From Thalassolituus maritimus (GTDB taxonomy: Bacteria; Pseudomonadota; Gammaproteobacteria; Pseudomonadales; Oceanobacteraceae), in contig CAJWBH010000003.1 of assembly GCA_913019975.1 (NCBI GenBank), positions 1-64,000 of the forward strand: 64,000 bases of DNA, given 5' to 3'. The stretch's first letter is position 1, and every line of letters begins with the position of its first letter. The notes beneath the pieces are model-generated. The model saw nothing but the letters and a program-made list of their open reading frames with translations, was not told the DNA's origin and did not search any database. Positions 26,860 to 36,549 of this stretch are shown in pieces. Made by a program: the position numbers and the translations under genes.

Positions 26860-27702
26860 ATGGCGACCACCCCGGAAGCATTCTTCGATATTCAGGATAA
26901 GAACAAGCGCGATCTGCTCTGGAGCATCTTTGGCCCGTCTCTCCTGAGCAGCAGCGTAACACCGCCGCTAACAGAAATATTGCCAGAGCTGAGCGAAAGC
27001 CGTTTGAAAGGGACCACTCTGTCACCCGATTTTCAGAGCCCACGCCTTGGTTTCCGTTTCGAGCAACTGTGGCAATCCGCATTAAGCAGCTCAGATATTC
27101 CGTTCATCGCCAACCAGCAGATTACCGATGAAGGAAGAACCCTCGGCGAACTGGATCTGCTGATTCCGCGCGGACAAAGCACCCTGCACATTGAGCTTGC
27201 GCTCAAATTCTACCTTGGCGTTGAGGATGACTGGGTCGGCCCGAATCGCCGGGATCTTCTCAGCCGTAAAATACAGCACACCTTCGAGCATCAGCTGCCA
27301 CTGGCTCAGAACCCGGTCGCTCTGAGTGAAATCAAGCAGCTTGCCCCTGCCCCCGTGCAATCTTTCGCCATTATGCGTGGCTGCCTGTTTGCGCCAGCGC
27401 ATGATGTATCGGCAGCACCTTTGCCTGTCGAGATCAGCCCAGACCACTGGTCGGGCTACTGGTGCCCGATTGAGCAGGCTCACTACTTACCCGAAGGACA
27501 CTGGTACGTTTTATCAAAACAGGATTGGCTAAGCCCGGTGTTCTCTTCGTTTGCGATCACGCGGGATGAGCTTCTGAAATACCTCACCCGTGCTTATCAA
27601 TATCTGAGCATCCCTCTTGCGATTGCCCGGATGGAGAAGCTCCAGAACGGTTGGGGAGAAACTGAACGCTGGATGATGGTCGCGCCTGACTGGCACAGTT
27701 AA
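26860..27702 (+). CDS. DUF1853 family protein
   Basis: A 280-residue cytoplasmic protein of the DUF1853 family, divergent from nadK as in Pseudomonas. Around residues 90-130 it has ELDLLIPRGQSTLHIELALKF, in which the acidic residues and the spaced Lys resemble the catalytic core of PD-(D/E)xK nucleases; this is a suggestion from pattern only. The start at ATG 26860 is preferred to the in-frame 26746 codon because the latter overlaps nadK and lacks a ribosome binding site. Confidence 0.85.
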   Translation: MATTPEAFFDIQDKNKRDLLWSIFGPSLLSSSVTPPLTEILPELSESRLKGTTLSPDFQSPRLGFRFEQLWQSALSSSDIPFIANQQITDEGRTLGELDLLIPRGQSTLHIELALKFYLGVEDDWVGPNRRDLLSRKIQHTFEHQLPLAQNPVALSEIKQLAPAPVQSFAIMRGCLFAPAHDVSAAPLPVEISPDHWSGYWCPIEQAHYLPEGHWYVLSKQDWLSPVFSSFAITRDELLKYLTRAYQYLSIPLAIARMEKLQNGWGETERWMMVAPDWHS

Positions 27703-27717
27703 CCCCAAACGATACAT

Positions 27718-28620
27718 CTATAACGTTGAGTACCTAAGACCCGATACACCGCGGCGACCTTGCAGTCCGCCACTATGAACCAGCAGGCTGCGTCTTGGCT
27801 CAGTATCCTGTGCCATGAGCCAGGCCGCGAGCAAACGTACGGTATAGACAGGGTCAAGCATCAGGCCCGCCCGGTCTGCATCGGCAATCAGTTCCCTGAG
27901 CGCCAGAGATAATTTACCGAATCGCAGGTTTTCTGGCTGGTGCGCAAAACGTATTTCAGGGGAATAGGAGCTCGCTTTTAACTGTGCCTCAAGCGCTCCC
28001 TGATCCTGAACAGCATTGACGATTACTAAGGTCTGATCTGCTCTTAACTGCTCAGCAATTCCCTGCGCCGTCGTCCCGGTGCCCGCAGCAACCCAGACTT
28101 CGTCGTAGGGCTCGAACAGCGACGCAAGCAGGCCGAATCCCTCCCTGCCTCCTGGACCGTCGCCCCCCTCGGGAATCACCCAGGCATCTGACTCAACCGC
28201 CAGTTGAGTCCTCCACACTTCGTCGTAACGCATAGCGTATTGATCACGGCCGCAGAAGCGTATTCTCATGCCAGCATCGATGCAGTCCTGCAAGGTGGGC
28301 GTCAGAGGCTGCTCGGGGTAGCCCAACACCCAGGCTTCCACTGGGATGTTGAGCCGTTGAGCAGCAAATGCCAGCGCATGCAGATGATTAGACCAGCGGC
28401 CGCCAAAGCTGATCAGGGATGACCTTCCCGATTCTTCCCACGCCTGGAGGTGTCCGAGCAGTTTAAAGACTTTATTACCGGACATCAGAGGATCAATCTG
28501 CTCAAGGTGCAGGCATTCAAAATCAAGACCTCGAACGTTATGACGTGCAATCAGTCCAGAACCCATACTCAGGTCGGTAGTAGGCAGCAAGCGTTCGAGC
28601 AAATGAGTGAAATCAGACAC
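27718..28620 (-). CDS. PLP-dependent D-cysteine desulfhydrase / ACC deaminase-like enzyme
   Basis: A 300-residue fold-type II pyridoxal-phosphate enzyme. The PLP lysine is expected in MSGNKVFKL; SFGGRWSNHLHALAFAA is the characteristic substrate-binding segment of the ACC deaminase/D-cysteine desulfhydrase group, and AGTGTTAQGIAEQL provides the phosphate-binding Gly/Thr loop. It would eliminate H2S from D-cysteine or deaminate a related amino acid; sequence alone does not separate these. It stands alone, convergent with the DUF1853 gene. Confidence 0.87.
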   Translation of the reverse strand: MSDFTHLLERLLPTTDLSMGSGLIARHNVRGLDFECLHLEQIDPLMSGNKVFKLLGHLQAWEESGRSSLISFGGRWSNHLHALAFAAQRLNIPVEAWVLGYPEQPLTPTLQDCIDAGMRIRFCGRDQYAMRYDEVWRTQLAVESDAWVIPEGGDGPGGREGFGLLASLFEPYDEVWVAAGTGTTAQGIAEQLRADQTLVIVNAVQDQGALEAQLKASSYSPEIRFAHQPENLRFGKLSLALRELIADADRAGLMLDPVYTVRLLAAWLMAQDTEPRRSLLVHSGGLQGRRGVSGLRYSTL

Positions 28621-28722
28621 AGCGGAAGAGCAGATAAATTTTGTAGAGAGTAGAAGTAACTAAGATGCCAGATGTAATCCTCGCTGTCATGCTACCTCGC
28701 ACAGCGGAGGCTCAATCTCACT

Positions 28723-29511
28723 TCAGTAGCGTTTTTTGACTGCGCTCGGGTCGGTAGGCATGCCAAACTCATTAGTCTCCGCTGCAGCCTCCTTTGACAG
28801 TGCTTTGGACAGATTGTCGTTCGGACCTTCAGGCTCGTCGAGGACCTCATTTTTCTCACCGCGATAGAGCGCAGCCGTTTTCTCGGCAATGGCCTTCACC
28901 CTCTGGTTTTTCTCCGGAAACTGAATATCAAATTCGATCAGGAGTTTACGCGCAGCTTTGAAATAGTTGGCCGCAGTCACTATATCACCACGCCCAGCAG
29001 CAACATCGCCCTGAGCGGTGTATGTATCTACCTCGCGCTCCAGCAGGGTCATCTTTAGGTAACGCCGATACTCGACCATGGCCGTCTCGGAAATCTGCTT
29101 CTTTTTTGCCATCAGGGTAAGTGCTTTGAGCACTGCCGAGAATTGCCGGCGGCCGTATTTCAGCTCGCGGTCGCTCTTCAGAACACGGCGAAAAGGGCCA
29201 TCCGCTTTGATTTTCTGTTCGTAAGGTTCAGCATCAAAGTCCCCCTTACCTGCTTCGGCCCCAGCCTGGCTTGCTGCCAGCGCGTACAGCTCTTTCACCC
29301 GTTCAAGCACGGCAGACTGAATGTCGCGGTGACTGTCGACCAGCATCAGGTACTCCAGCGCCTCGAGCAGGTCTCCAGCCTTCTGGCGGATCAGTCGCGC
29401 CTGATTCTGCTTCGCCTGCTTCTTCTGCAGGTTACGGTTGTAAACAACGGCACCCAGCATGAGTAACGCCAGCGGTACAGCGATCGCCAGAACCAGTCCG
29501 ATTGCCGACAT
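28723..29511 (-). CDS. Unknown membrane-anchored helical protein
   Basis: A 262-residue protein with one N-terminal membrane helix (SAIGLVLAIAVPLALLML) followed by a basic, Gln/Lys-rich helical region. It is probably a cytoplasmic domain with TPR-like helical pairs (AQGDVAAGRGDIVTAANYFK resembles a TPR motif). I do not recognise a family. The start at MSAIGLV places the membrane segment first; a longer reading from 29559 is unlikely. It is divergent from topA. Confidence 0.75.
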   Translation of the reverse strand: MSAIGLVLAIAVPLALLMLGAVVYNRNLQKKQAKQNQARLIRQKAGDLLEALEYLMLVDSHRDIQSAVLERVKELYALAASQAGAEAGKGDFDAEPYEQKIKADGPFRRVLKSDRELKYGRRQFSAVLKALTLMAKKKQISETAMVEYRRYLKMTLLEREVDTYTAQGDVAAGRGDIVTAANYFKAARKLLIEFDIQFPEKNQRVKAIAEKTAALYRGEKNEVLDEPEGPNDNLSKALSKEAAAETNEFGMPTDPSAVKKRY

Positions 29512-29771
29512 ATTTTCCAACTCCGTATGTTTTGTGCTATTCCTGACAACAGGTGGCAAAGTTAAATAAAGGGTGTTGATCTACCAAAGTTTAGCAAGTT
29601 TCTGAGTGTCCGCTGATTTACTGCGCTGATCATGAGACTTGACCTCACCCCATGTTTTGGTTTTAAAGTGTCGCCTAATTGAGCCTGTCCGGTGACTTCA
29701 TCAAGCCGGTCAGTGGAATTTCAGGCGTTGGCATCCTGTGCCCGCGCCCTATTAAGGTATCTGAACGGACT

Positions 29772-32501
29772 ATGGGCAAATCACTGGTGATTGTGGAGTC
29801 GCCTGCTAAGGCGAAGACGATCAATAAGTATCTCGGCAAAGATTTCATCGTAAAATCCAGTGTCGGCCACATCCGCGACCTGCCCACTTCGGGGGGAGCA
29901 ACCAAGTCAGATCCGAAAGAACGTGCCCGACAGGCTGCCCTGACGCGCAAGATGTCACCCGACGAGAAAGCCGAGTATAGAAAGAAGAAGGCTCATGATC
30001 AGTTGATTAACCGGATGGGTATTGATCCGGATAACGACTGGAAAGCCAGCTACGAAGTGCTCCCGGGTAAAGAAAAAGTCGTCGAAGAACTGCAACGTCT
30101 GGCCAAGAATGCCGACCAGATCTATCTCGCAACGGATTTGGACCGCGAAGGGGAAGCCATTGCATGGCACCTGCGGGAAGTTATCGGCAGCGAATCAAAA
30201 CCATACCGTCGTGTGGTGTTTAACGAAATCACCAAGAAGGCTATTCAGGCGGCGTTTGAACAGCCTTCAGAGCTGAACATCAACCGTGTGAATGCTCAGC
30301 AGGCGCGTCGTTTCCTCGACCGTGTTGTTGGCTTCATGGTTTCCCCTCTACTTTGGGCAAAAGTCGCCCGCGGCCTGTCTGCGGGGCGTGTTCAGTCCGT
30401 TGCTGTACGCCTGATTGTCGAACGCGAACGTGAAATTCGTGCCTTTATTCCAGAAGAGTACTGGGAAGCCTTTGCCAATCTGAAATCAGACAGTGGCGAT
30501 GATCTGCGGGCCCAGGTGGTAAAAGCCGCCGGCAAAGAATTCCGCCCGAACAACGAGGCTGATACAACGTCAGCACTGGATATCATCCGCAAAGGGCCTT
30601 TCAAGGTCACCAAGCGCGAAGACAAGCCAACCAGTTCCCGCCCTGCGGCACCTTTTATTACATCGACGCTGCAGCAGGCCGCGAGTACCCGTCTGGGCTA
30701 CAGCGTTAAGAAAACAATGACACTGGCTCAGCGCCTGTATGAAGCCGGTTACATCACCTACATGCGTACGGACTCAACGAACCTCAGCCAGGATGCCGTG
30801 GCCAGCGTTCGCGACTACATCAACGACAAACTGGGCGCGGAGTACCTGCCGGATAATCCTCGCCAGTACAGCAGCAAAGAAGGCGCACAGGAAGCGCACG
30901 AAGCCATCCGCCCTTCTGATGTCCGCCTGCGTTCCGGTGACCTGTCCTCCATGGAGCCGGACGCCGAGCGTCTGTACGACCTGATCTGGCGCCGCTTTGT
31001 CGCCTGTCAGACCAACGATGCCAAATTCACCAGCACTACCGTTACGGTCCACTCTGGTGACTATGAGCTTCGCACGAAAGGACGCGTCATCCGCTTCGAC
31101 GGTCACCTTAAAGTACTGCCACCTGCTGGCAGCAAGGGCGACGATGATGTTCTGCTCCCTGACGTTCAGGAAGGTGATGTTCTCAAATTGGAAGAGCTTG
31201 AACCGAAGCAGCACTTTACTAAACCTGCTCCACGCTTCTCTGAAGCAGCGCTGGTTAAAGAACTCGAGAAGCGTGGCATTGGCCGACCTTCTACCTATGC
31301 TTCGATTATTTCGACCATTCAGGATCGTGGTTATGTCAGCCTGAAAGGACGACGCTTCTACGCTGAGAAGATGGGCGATATTGTCACCAGTCGTCTGACA
31401 GAAAACTTCACCGACCTGATGGACTACAGCTTTACTGCCACGATGGAAGAAAAGCTGGATGAAATCGCCGACGGTGATGCTAACTGGAAGGCGGTACTGA
31501 ACAACTTCTACAACGACTTCACCGATAAGCTGGAAGAAGCTGGCAGTGAAAATGGCATGCGTCCGAACGATCCTGTCGACACGGACATTGAGTGTCCTAC
31601 CTGTAGTCGCCATATGCAGATTCGTAATGGTTCTACCGGTGTATTCCTCGGCTGCTCAGGTTACAGCCTGCCACCGAAGGAACGCTGCACCCAGACACTG
31701 AACCTGATTCCCGGTGATGAAGTCATCAGCGCTGACGAAGATGACGAGGCAGAAAGCCGCCGCCTGATGGATAAGCGTCGTTGTAAGATCTGTGATGCCG
31801 CCATGGAAAGTTACCTGCTGGATGAAAAACGCAAAGTACACATCTGCGGCAATAACCCGGACTGCGAAGGCTTCGAAGTTGAGGAAGGTCAATTCCGCAT
31901 CAAAGGTTACGACGGTCCAACGCTCGAGTGCGACAAGTGCGGTTCTGAAATGCAGCTCAAGTCTGGCCGCTTTGGTAAGTACTTTGGCTGCACTAATGAC
32001 GAGTGTAAGAACACGCGTAAACTGCTGAAAAACGGTGAAGCTGCGCCGCCTAAGATGGACCCGGTCCCGATGCCGGAGCTGCAATGCGAAAAAGTGGAAG
32101 ATACCTACGTACTACGTGACGGTGCCAGCGGTCTTTTCCTCGCAGCCAGCCAGTTCCCACGCAAACGTGAAACCCGTGCACCACTGGTATCAGAGATCAT
32201 TCCTCACAAAGATGAGATCGATCCTAAGTACCACTTCCTGATGAGTGCGCCGGAAAAAGACAGCGATGGCAATCCGACCATTATTCGCTACAGCCGTAAG
32301 TCCAAAGAACAATACGTGATGACGGAAAGCGAAGGGAAAGCGACCGGCTGGAGCGCAACCTGGGACGGCAAACAGTGGAACATCACTGAAAAGAAAAAAG
32401 CGGCCCCGAAAAAAGCTGCAACGAAAAAAACCGCTGCGAAGAAAACTACCGCTAAGAAGGCAGCGGCTAAAAAAGCGGCGGATAAAAAGTCTGCTGAATA
32501 A
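29772..32501 (+). CDS. topA: DNA topoisomerase I
   Basis: A 909-residue type IA topoisomerase that relaxes negative supercoils. It begins [20 protein letters not shown] (Toprim domain, with the acidic triad in [10 protein letters not shown]), followed by the central gate domain with the active-site tyrosine in TYMRTDST. It ends with three zinc-ribbon-like repeats ([28 protein letters not shown]) and a Lys/Ala-rich tail of about 35 residues that would bind DNA nonspecifically. The start was set by homology of the first residues; an upstream TTG in frame is rejected. It is monocistronic, ending at a strong terminator. Confidence 0.97.
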   Translation: MGKSLVIVESPAKAKTINKYLGKDFIVKSSVGHIRDLPTSGGATKSDPKERARQAALTRKMSPDEKAEYRKKKAHDQLINRMGIDPDNDWKASYEVLPGKEKVVEELQRLAKNADQIYLATDLDREGEAIAWHLREVIGSESKPYRRVVFNEITKKAIQAAFEQPSELNINRVNAQQARRFLDRVVGFMVSPLLWAKVARGLSAGRVQSVAVRLIVEREREIRAFIPEEYWEAFANLKSDSGDDLRAQVVKAAGKEFRPNNEADTTSALDIIRKGPFKVTKREDKPTSSRPAAPFITSTLQQAASTRLGYSVKKTMTLAQRLYEAGYITYMRTDSTNLSQDAVASVRDYINDKLGAEYLPDNPRQYSSKEGAQEAHEAIRPSDVRLRSGDLSSMEPDAERLYDLIWRRFVACQTNDAKFTSTTVTVHSGDYELRTKGRVIRFDGHLKVLPPAGSKGDDDVLLPDVQEGDVLKLEELEPKQHFTKPAPRFSEAALVKELEKRGIGRPSTYASIISTIQDRGYVSLKGRRFYAEKMGDIVTSRLTENFTDLMDYSFTATMEEKLDEIADGDANWKAVLNNFYNDFTDKLEEAGSENGMRPNDPVDTDIECPTCSRHMQIRNGSTGVFLGCSGYSLPPKERCTQTLNLIPGDEVISADEDDEAESRRLMDKRRCKICDAAMESYLLDEKRKVHICGNNPDCEGFEVEEGQFRIKGYDGPTLECDKCGSEMQLKSGRFGKYFGCTNDECKNTRKLLKNGEAAPPKMDPVPMPELQCEKVEDTYVLRDGASGLFLAASQFPRKRETRAPLVSEIIPHKDEIDPKYHFLMSAPEKDSDGNPTIIRYSRKSKEQYVMTESEGKATGWSATWDGKQWNITEKKKAAPKKAATKKTAAKKTTAKKAAAKKAADKKSAE

Positions 32502-32554
32502 GCCACTTGCAACAAGAACGGCCAAAGGTGCTATCAAGGCGCCTTAAGCCCCAT

Positions 32555-32582
32555 AAAAAGGCCTTAAATGCGGCCTTTTTTT
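32555..32582 (+). terminator. topA terminator
   Basis: AAAAAGGCC (32555-32563) pairs with GGCCTTTTT (32572-32580) and T's continue. It is an intrinsic terminator 54 bases after the topA stop; the symmetrical A/T flanks make it potentially active on both strands. Confidence 0.88.
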
Positions 32583-32632
32583 AATAATTTCTTCTTATAT
32601 CTTTCATCGTTTTCTCACTGGTAGTCTGAAAG

Positions 32633-32669
32633 TCTCTGAGTTCAGAGAACTACTTACCTGTTCGCAGGT
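32633..32669 (+). promoter_or_regulatory. Structured leader of the comEA-like gene
   Basis: Two hairpins precede the gene: TCTCTGA/TCAGAGA with a two-base spacer (32633-32648), a likely operator or stem, and ACCTG-TTCG-CAGGT (32656-32669), a stem with a UUCG tetraloop, 30 bases before the ATG. The role is inferred from position only. Confidence 0.4.
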
Positions 32670-32698
32670 TTCGGATATCACAAAAGGAAACATAAAAA

Positions 32699-32968
32699 AT
32701 GAAAGGATTTATTGCTCTCTTCGCTCTTGCCATCTCCCTGGCCTTCTCTTCAGTTCATGCCGAAGAGCCAAACGGCCCGGTCAATATCAACACAGCCTCT
32801 GCTGAAGAGCTCAGCGAATTAAAAGGCGTTGGTAAAACGAAAGCAGAAGCCATCGTTGCTCACCGCAACGAGCATGGTGAGTTCAGCAAGGTCGAAGACC
32901 TTACTCAAGTCAAAGGGATTGGCGAATCGATTCTGAAGTCTAACCGCCCATTGCTGAGCCTCGAGTAA
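32699..32968 (+). CDS. ComEA-type helix-hairpin-helix protein
   Basis: An 89-residue exported protein: a signal peptide ending in SSVHAEE, then PVNINTASAEELSELKGVGK and QVKGIGESILKSNRPLL, the paired helix-hairpin-helix motifs of ComEA/YbaV. Such proteins bind DNA nonspecifically in the periplasm and can pull DNA during natural transformation, but short gammaproteobacterial homologues occur in species not known to be competent. The ribosome binding site is AAAGGAAA. It is monocistronic with its own terminator. Confidence 0.92.
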   Translation: MKGFIALFALAISLAFSSVHAEEPNGPVNINTASAEELSELKGVGKTKAEAIVAHRNEHGEFSKVEDLTQVKGIGESILKSNRPLLSLE

Positions 32969-32988
32969 AACCTGAAAAATCAGGCAAT

Positions 32989-33014
32989 AAAAAGGAGGCT
33001 ACGGCCTCCTTTTT
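32989..33014. terminator. Bidirectional terminator after the comEA-like gene
   Basis: AAAAAGGAGGC (32989-32999) pairs with GCCTCCTTTTT (33004-33014) around a four-base loop. Its symmetry lets it end both the comEA-like transcript and the convergent lipoprotein gene. A smaller CCTGA/TCAGG hairpin precedes it. Confidence 0.9.
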
Positions 33015-33051
33015 ACTTTTATTTATATTTTTAACCCAAGCTCTCTGGAGC

Positions 33052-33765
33052 TTATTCAACGAAAGTGCAACGACCCCACTCGCAACGCACAATACTCAGA
33101 GGCTGATCATCACACTCAACGTTGTAGATTTCGTAAGGCCACTCACCTTTAATCAGGCTTACACCTGAGCGGTCGCAGCTTTGCTGGTCAGACAGCTTTT
33201 CAACAACGTAGAGCGAACGTCCGTAACGCTTACCAGTTGCTGTTTCAACTATGCCTTTGCGCTCACGGTAAGTACCCTGCTCACTCGCAGCGGTAGCCTC
33301 CAGACTGGCTAGAGCCTGCTGAATATCCTCTGAGCCTTTAATATCCCACTTGCCTGCCTGATATTCTCCAAGGATCTTCACACACAGAGCTTCTTTATCG
33401 GAAGCGCCGTCGAGCTTGTTACGAACCGTCTGCACGGCGCGTTCCTGTACTTCCCAGGTGAGCCCCATGGCGACCCGGGCTCCCGTATCCAGACGGGTAT
33501 CAGTCACGGTAATCAGGTTGTAAGCGAGACCGAAGTCCGCAGCCTCGACAGCATCACCGTTGCGTTGCCACCAGTCTGCTCGTGCAGTTTCCGCGGCGTA
33601 ATTAGCGCGACCACTAACCGCAGCGCATTCATAACGCCAGGTATTCATCATGGTATCGGCCTGAAGCGCGTAAAAAATAGCGTCCCCTTTGGGAGAGAAT
33701 TGGTTACTTGCGCAACCCGTCAAAAAGGCCGCTGCCGCAAAAACAGAAAACAATGCTCTGGTCAT
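33052..33765 (-). CDS. Unknown lipoprotein
   Basis: A 237-residue protein with a clear lipobox signal (AAAAFLTGCASNQ; lipidated Cys at residue 18) and no Asp at the +2 position, so probably outer-membrane directed. The mature part contains WRYECAAVSGRANYAAETAR and paired cysteines late in the chain (QQSCDRSG, NVECDDQ, VRCEWGRC), which may form disulfides. No family recognised. Its ATG overlaps the glutaredoxin-like gene's stop by four bases. Confidence 0.8.
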   Translation of the reverse strand: MTRALFSVFAAAAFLTGCASNQFSPKGDAIFYALQADTMMNTWRYECAAVSGRANYAAETARADWWQRNGDAVEAADFGLAYNLITVTDTRLDTGARVAMGLTWEVQERAVQTVRNKLDGASDKEALCVKILGEYQAGKWDIKGSEDIQQALASLEATAASEQGTYRERKGIVETATGKRYGRSLYVVEKLSDQQSCDRSGVSLIKGEWPYEIYNVECDDQPLSIVRCEWGRCTFVE

Positions 33766-34088
33766 TTTGATTCCTTATCTGAAGCGCTGAACAAAGCGCG
33801 GACCTCAAGTGCCGTAAACGGCCAGTTAAGTTCTTCGCCCGTTATTTCGTTACGAAGGACCGGTATCCGCAGACCGTAAAGATCTACGCCACCTTCAATA
33901 TCGGTAATATCTTCAATGTATACGGTCACCGCAAGGCCCTCTGCGCCCTCAGTCACAATTGCAGCAGCCTGATCACACAGGTGGCACTCGGAAGTACCAA
34001 GAAGAACGTAGCTCAAGGTTGGTTTACCGAAATAAAAACAGGTAGGAAAGTATACCGCCGCCAGACGTGTAATCCTATCTGGCGACAT
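33762..34088 (-). CDS. Glutaredoxin-like (DUF836) protein
   Basis: A small thioredoxin-fold protein with the active-site motif TSECHLCDQAA (CxxC) and the cis-proline region YGLRIPVLRNE, typical of glutaredoxin-family DUF836 proteins. The open frame from ATG 34088 gives 108 residues; the family usually starts just before the first strand, which would fit a TTG at 34016 (84 residues), and neither start has a good ribosome binding site. It is coupled by a four-base overlap to the lipoprotein gene, whose late cysteines may or may not be its target. Confidence 0.82.
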   Translation of the reverse strand: MSPDRITRLAAVYFPTCFYFGKPTLSYVLLGTSECHLCDQAAAIVTEGAEGLAVTVYIEDITDIEGGVDLYGLRIPVLRNEITGEELNWPFTALEVRALFSASDKESK

Positions 34089-34119
34089 GTTGGCCGGTTT
34101 CTATCCGGCTAGAAGAGAA

Positions 34120-35220
34120 TCAACGATTAAGCAGCTTACTCAGACCATCGTTAAATTGGCGCAATGCGTCCAGCCGAGATTCGTCCGGAGCCAGCGCCTC
34201 GAGCATTTTCTGCAAGGTATCTTTTGGCTCAGCAAGCGGTCTCGCGCGATCCAGGGCTTCGGTATAGCTCTTGACGTAGTCGGTAATCATGTTCTGCTGC
34301 GACTCAAGGCGCTGCGTTGGTAACGACGGACCAGATTCCCCGTAGGCACGAGAAACGCTCGAGAAGCTTCGCTGGCGCAGCTCCAGGCTCATAGAAGCCA
34401 GTTCATTGCCATCAAAGCCTAGCTGCATGGCCTCTTCGAGTGCCGCACCTAGGTCGCCACCGTAAAAAGTCTCGCTCAGTTTACCCACATCGTCGAACAG
34501 GGTTTGCAGGGCATTAAGCTCTCCTTCATCCAGATTGCCATCAATCTGCATATCAAACCGGCTGGAAAATGCACTCGCGGTAAGGCTCATTCCCGGCGTA
34601 GTCAGGCTGATGCCACCCTCTTTCTGACGAAAATTCACCGTCACCTTGTCACCGTCGCGGGTCACGACCTCAAGCGACAGGCTCTGTGATGATCTGGTGC
34701 CAGCAAGAGTAAAACCTGTGGGGGTTGCGCTTTGCGGAGCGTCATCACGCTCAGGGACTTTGGGTGTCAGTAAATCTGGTTTCTCTCCGGCCTCAATCTG
34801 CTTCAGCCCTTCGGCAATGAGCGCTTCGCCCTTATCGATATCGGCTGCCAGAGACTCATCAAGGCGACCTAAGTCTTCAAGAATTGCACGCGCTTCACCA
34901 TAACCTTTAGCGATCCCCTCTCGGGCCGCCTCCAGACGTTCAGCAATGCGTTCCTCGGAGGCTCCTTCTGCGCGAAGGCCTTCCACACTCTGATAGACAT
35001 GGCGAAGTATATTGGTCGCTGTGACTTCCGGACTTTGCGTAGAAACAGGTTGGACTGACTTGGTATCCGCCACCTCAGCAGGTTTATTGGCCTGAGCCGA
35101 ACGATTTGCTGCACCTTGCGACTGAGTGGACTCCTGTGGAGACCGCTGGAGATTACCCAGGCTCTTGCCGAAGTTCTGAAAACCCGCACTGGAGAATGAT
35201 GAAAAAGACGGAATGTTCAT
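34120..35220 (-). CDS. DUF5610 domain protein
   Basis: A 366-residue protein lacking a signal peptide. The N terminus is Ser/Gln-rich and looks disordered (about 1-60). The next block (about 65-145) is helical and resembles DUF5610: NILRHVYQSVEGLRAEGASE and REGIAKGYGEARAILEDLG. The C-terminal half has a short beta-rich stretch and then helices. Function is unknown. The start has GGAG seven bases upstream. A sigma-28-like promoter 29 bases ahead of the start suggests expression with late flagellar genes. Confidence 0.8.
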   Translation of the reverse strand: MNIPSFSSFSSAGFQNFGKSLGNLQRSPQESTQSQGAANRSAQANKPAEVADTKSVQPVSTQSPEVTATNILRHVYQSVEGLRAEGASEERIAERLEAAREGIAKGYGEARAILEDLGRLDESLAADIDKGEALIAEGLKQIEAGEKPDLLTPKVPERDDAPQSATPTGFTLAGTRSSQSLSLEVVTRDGDKVTVNFRQKEGGISLTTPGMSLTASAFSSRFDMQIDGNLDEGELNALQTLFDDVGKLSETFYGGDLGAALEEAMQLGFDGNELASMSLELRQRSFSSVSRAYGESGPSLPTQRLESQQNMITDYVKSYTEALDRARPLAEPKDTLQKMLEALAPDESRLDALRQFNDGLSKLLNR

Positions 35221-35255
35221 AGCAAGCTCCGCTGTAACCGATGAGTGTGACTTCT

Positions 35256-35282
35256 ATATCGGTCAAGGAGCTGCTTTCTTGA
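35256..35282 (-). promoter_or_regulatory. Possible sigma-28 (FliA) promoter
   Basis: Read on the minus strand, TCAAGAAA is followed by exactly 11 bases and ACCGATAT, against the FliA consensus TAAAGTTT-N11-GCCGATAA. The -10 matches at six of eight positions and the -35 at four of eight. The start of transcription would fall about 30 bases before the DUF5610 gene. The site is only suggestive. Confidence 0.4.
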
Positions 35283-35351
35283 GTAGAAACCGCCTGTTCA
35301 GCGAATATTTACATTAAGTTGGCGTGTGCTGTCCCGGATGGCGCAGATCAA

Positions 35352-36371
35352 TCAGCTACGACGGCTGTTGCGATACTCAACCGGCGTCTGATTTGTCCAG
35401 CGCTTGAAGGCCCGATAGAAGGTACTGGGTTCAGAAAAGCCGGTGAGGTAGACGATCTCATCAATGCTTTCATCGGTACCCGACAACAGGCGCTTGGCCA
35501 GGTTGCACCGGTAGTCCGCGAGCAATTGATTAAAGTTGGTCCCCGCCTCAGTCAGACGCGTTCTTAATGTGCGCGGCTTCATGTCCAGACGCCCCGCCAC
35601 ATCATCAAGGTTAACCTGACCTGTCTCAAGAACTTCACCAAAAACCTTGTACACGCGCGAGACGACGTCCTGACGCTCCAGCTTGGCAACGTGCTCACTG
35701 GCTAGTTTTTCATGCAGTTGCAGTAACTCAGGTTCGGCATGCAGTGACGGCAGATCCAACAGGCTATCATCAAACCGGATACGGTTCTCGCTGCACCCGA
35801 AACGCACATCGCAATCAAAAATACGGCGGTGTTCTTCGCAATTCTCTGGCGCAGGGTGCGTAAATTCAATTGCTGCCGGGCGGAATTGCTCGTCGGTCAC
35901 ATACTCAAAGAAGCGCACCAGCCCAAGAACCATGCATTCATTCAGGTGACGCAGGCCGGTCACTTTGTCACTCGCTGATTCGACTTTTACAGATGCCTGA
36001 TGGCTATCGATCTCAATACTCGCCTGAGAAGCATCGCTCAACAGACGCTGATAACTCAACGCCCGTTTCAACCCTTCTCCGAAAGTTGGACTCGACAAAA
36101 AGAGGTACTGCAACACCTGTCCTTTGTAGACAGGCATGTTTTCGCCGAGGTGAATACCAATGTCCGGGTCACCGGATACGTCCTCCATCACGCTCCAGAA
36201 AATAATCTGGGCGTCATGCGGGGTACGCAGATTGCGGTCCTGCAGTACCTCGGGTGTGACACCCAGGCGCTGCCAGACGTCATCAGCATTGATCCCCATC
36301 TTCAGCATCGCATGATGCGCCAGTTGGATCATAATGCCGGAGTCGCGCAATTCAGCCATTCCACCAGACAT
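35352..36371 (-). CDS. AraC-family transcriptional regulator (AraC_N type)
   Basis: A 339-residue regulator with an AraC_N ligand domain (about 10-190) and a C-terminal helix-turn-helix pair with VNLDDVAGRLDMKPRTLRTR and EIVYLTGFSEPSTFYRAFKR. It is divergent from the MaoC-type hydratase, a common arrangement in which the regulator controls the neighbour, perhaps in response to a fatty-acid-derived ligand. The chosen ATG (36371) is in line with homologues; an upstream in-frame codon at 36476 adds a non-homologous leader. A second ATG at 36359 is also possible. Confidence 0.87.
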   Translation of the reverse strand: MSGGMAELRDSGIMIQLAHHAMLKMGINADDVWQRLGVTPEVLQDRNLRTPHDAQIIFWSVMEDVSGDPDIGIHLGENMPVYKGQVLQYLFLSSPTFGEGLKRALSYQRLLSDASQASIEIDSHQASVKVESASDKVTGLRHLNECMVLGLVRFFEYVTDEQFRPAAIEFTHPAPENCEEHRRIFDCDVRFGCSENRIRFDDSLLDLPSLHAEPELLQLHEKLASEHVAKLERQDVVSRVYKVFGEVLETGQVNLDDVAGRLDMKPRTLRTRLTEAGTNFNQLLADYRCNLAKRLLSGTDESIDEIVYLTGFSEPSTFYRAFKRWTNQTPVEYRNSRRS

Positions 36372-36549
36372 AAGTGTTTGATATTCCAAAAAGAAGAGAG
36401 TGCGATTTTGCCAGATACTCGGCCGTCTGCAAGCCTTATTGACCGATCTGACGCAGAACCCGCGTGATTGCGCCAATGGTGAGCTGCTCTGGCCGGCCTA
36501 CTATCTGGCTTGATATGTGTCAGAAAAGAGTTTTTTCAGGACTTTATTT

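Noticed and set aside
30774..31613. A 279-codon open frame on the minus strand inside topA
   Set aside because: It is antisense to the conserved catalytic part of topA and has no recognisable domain.
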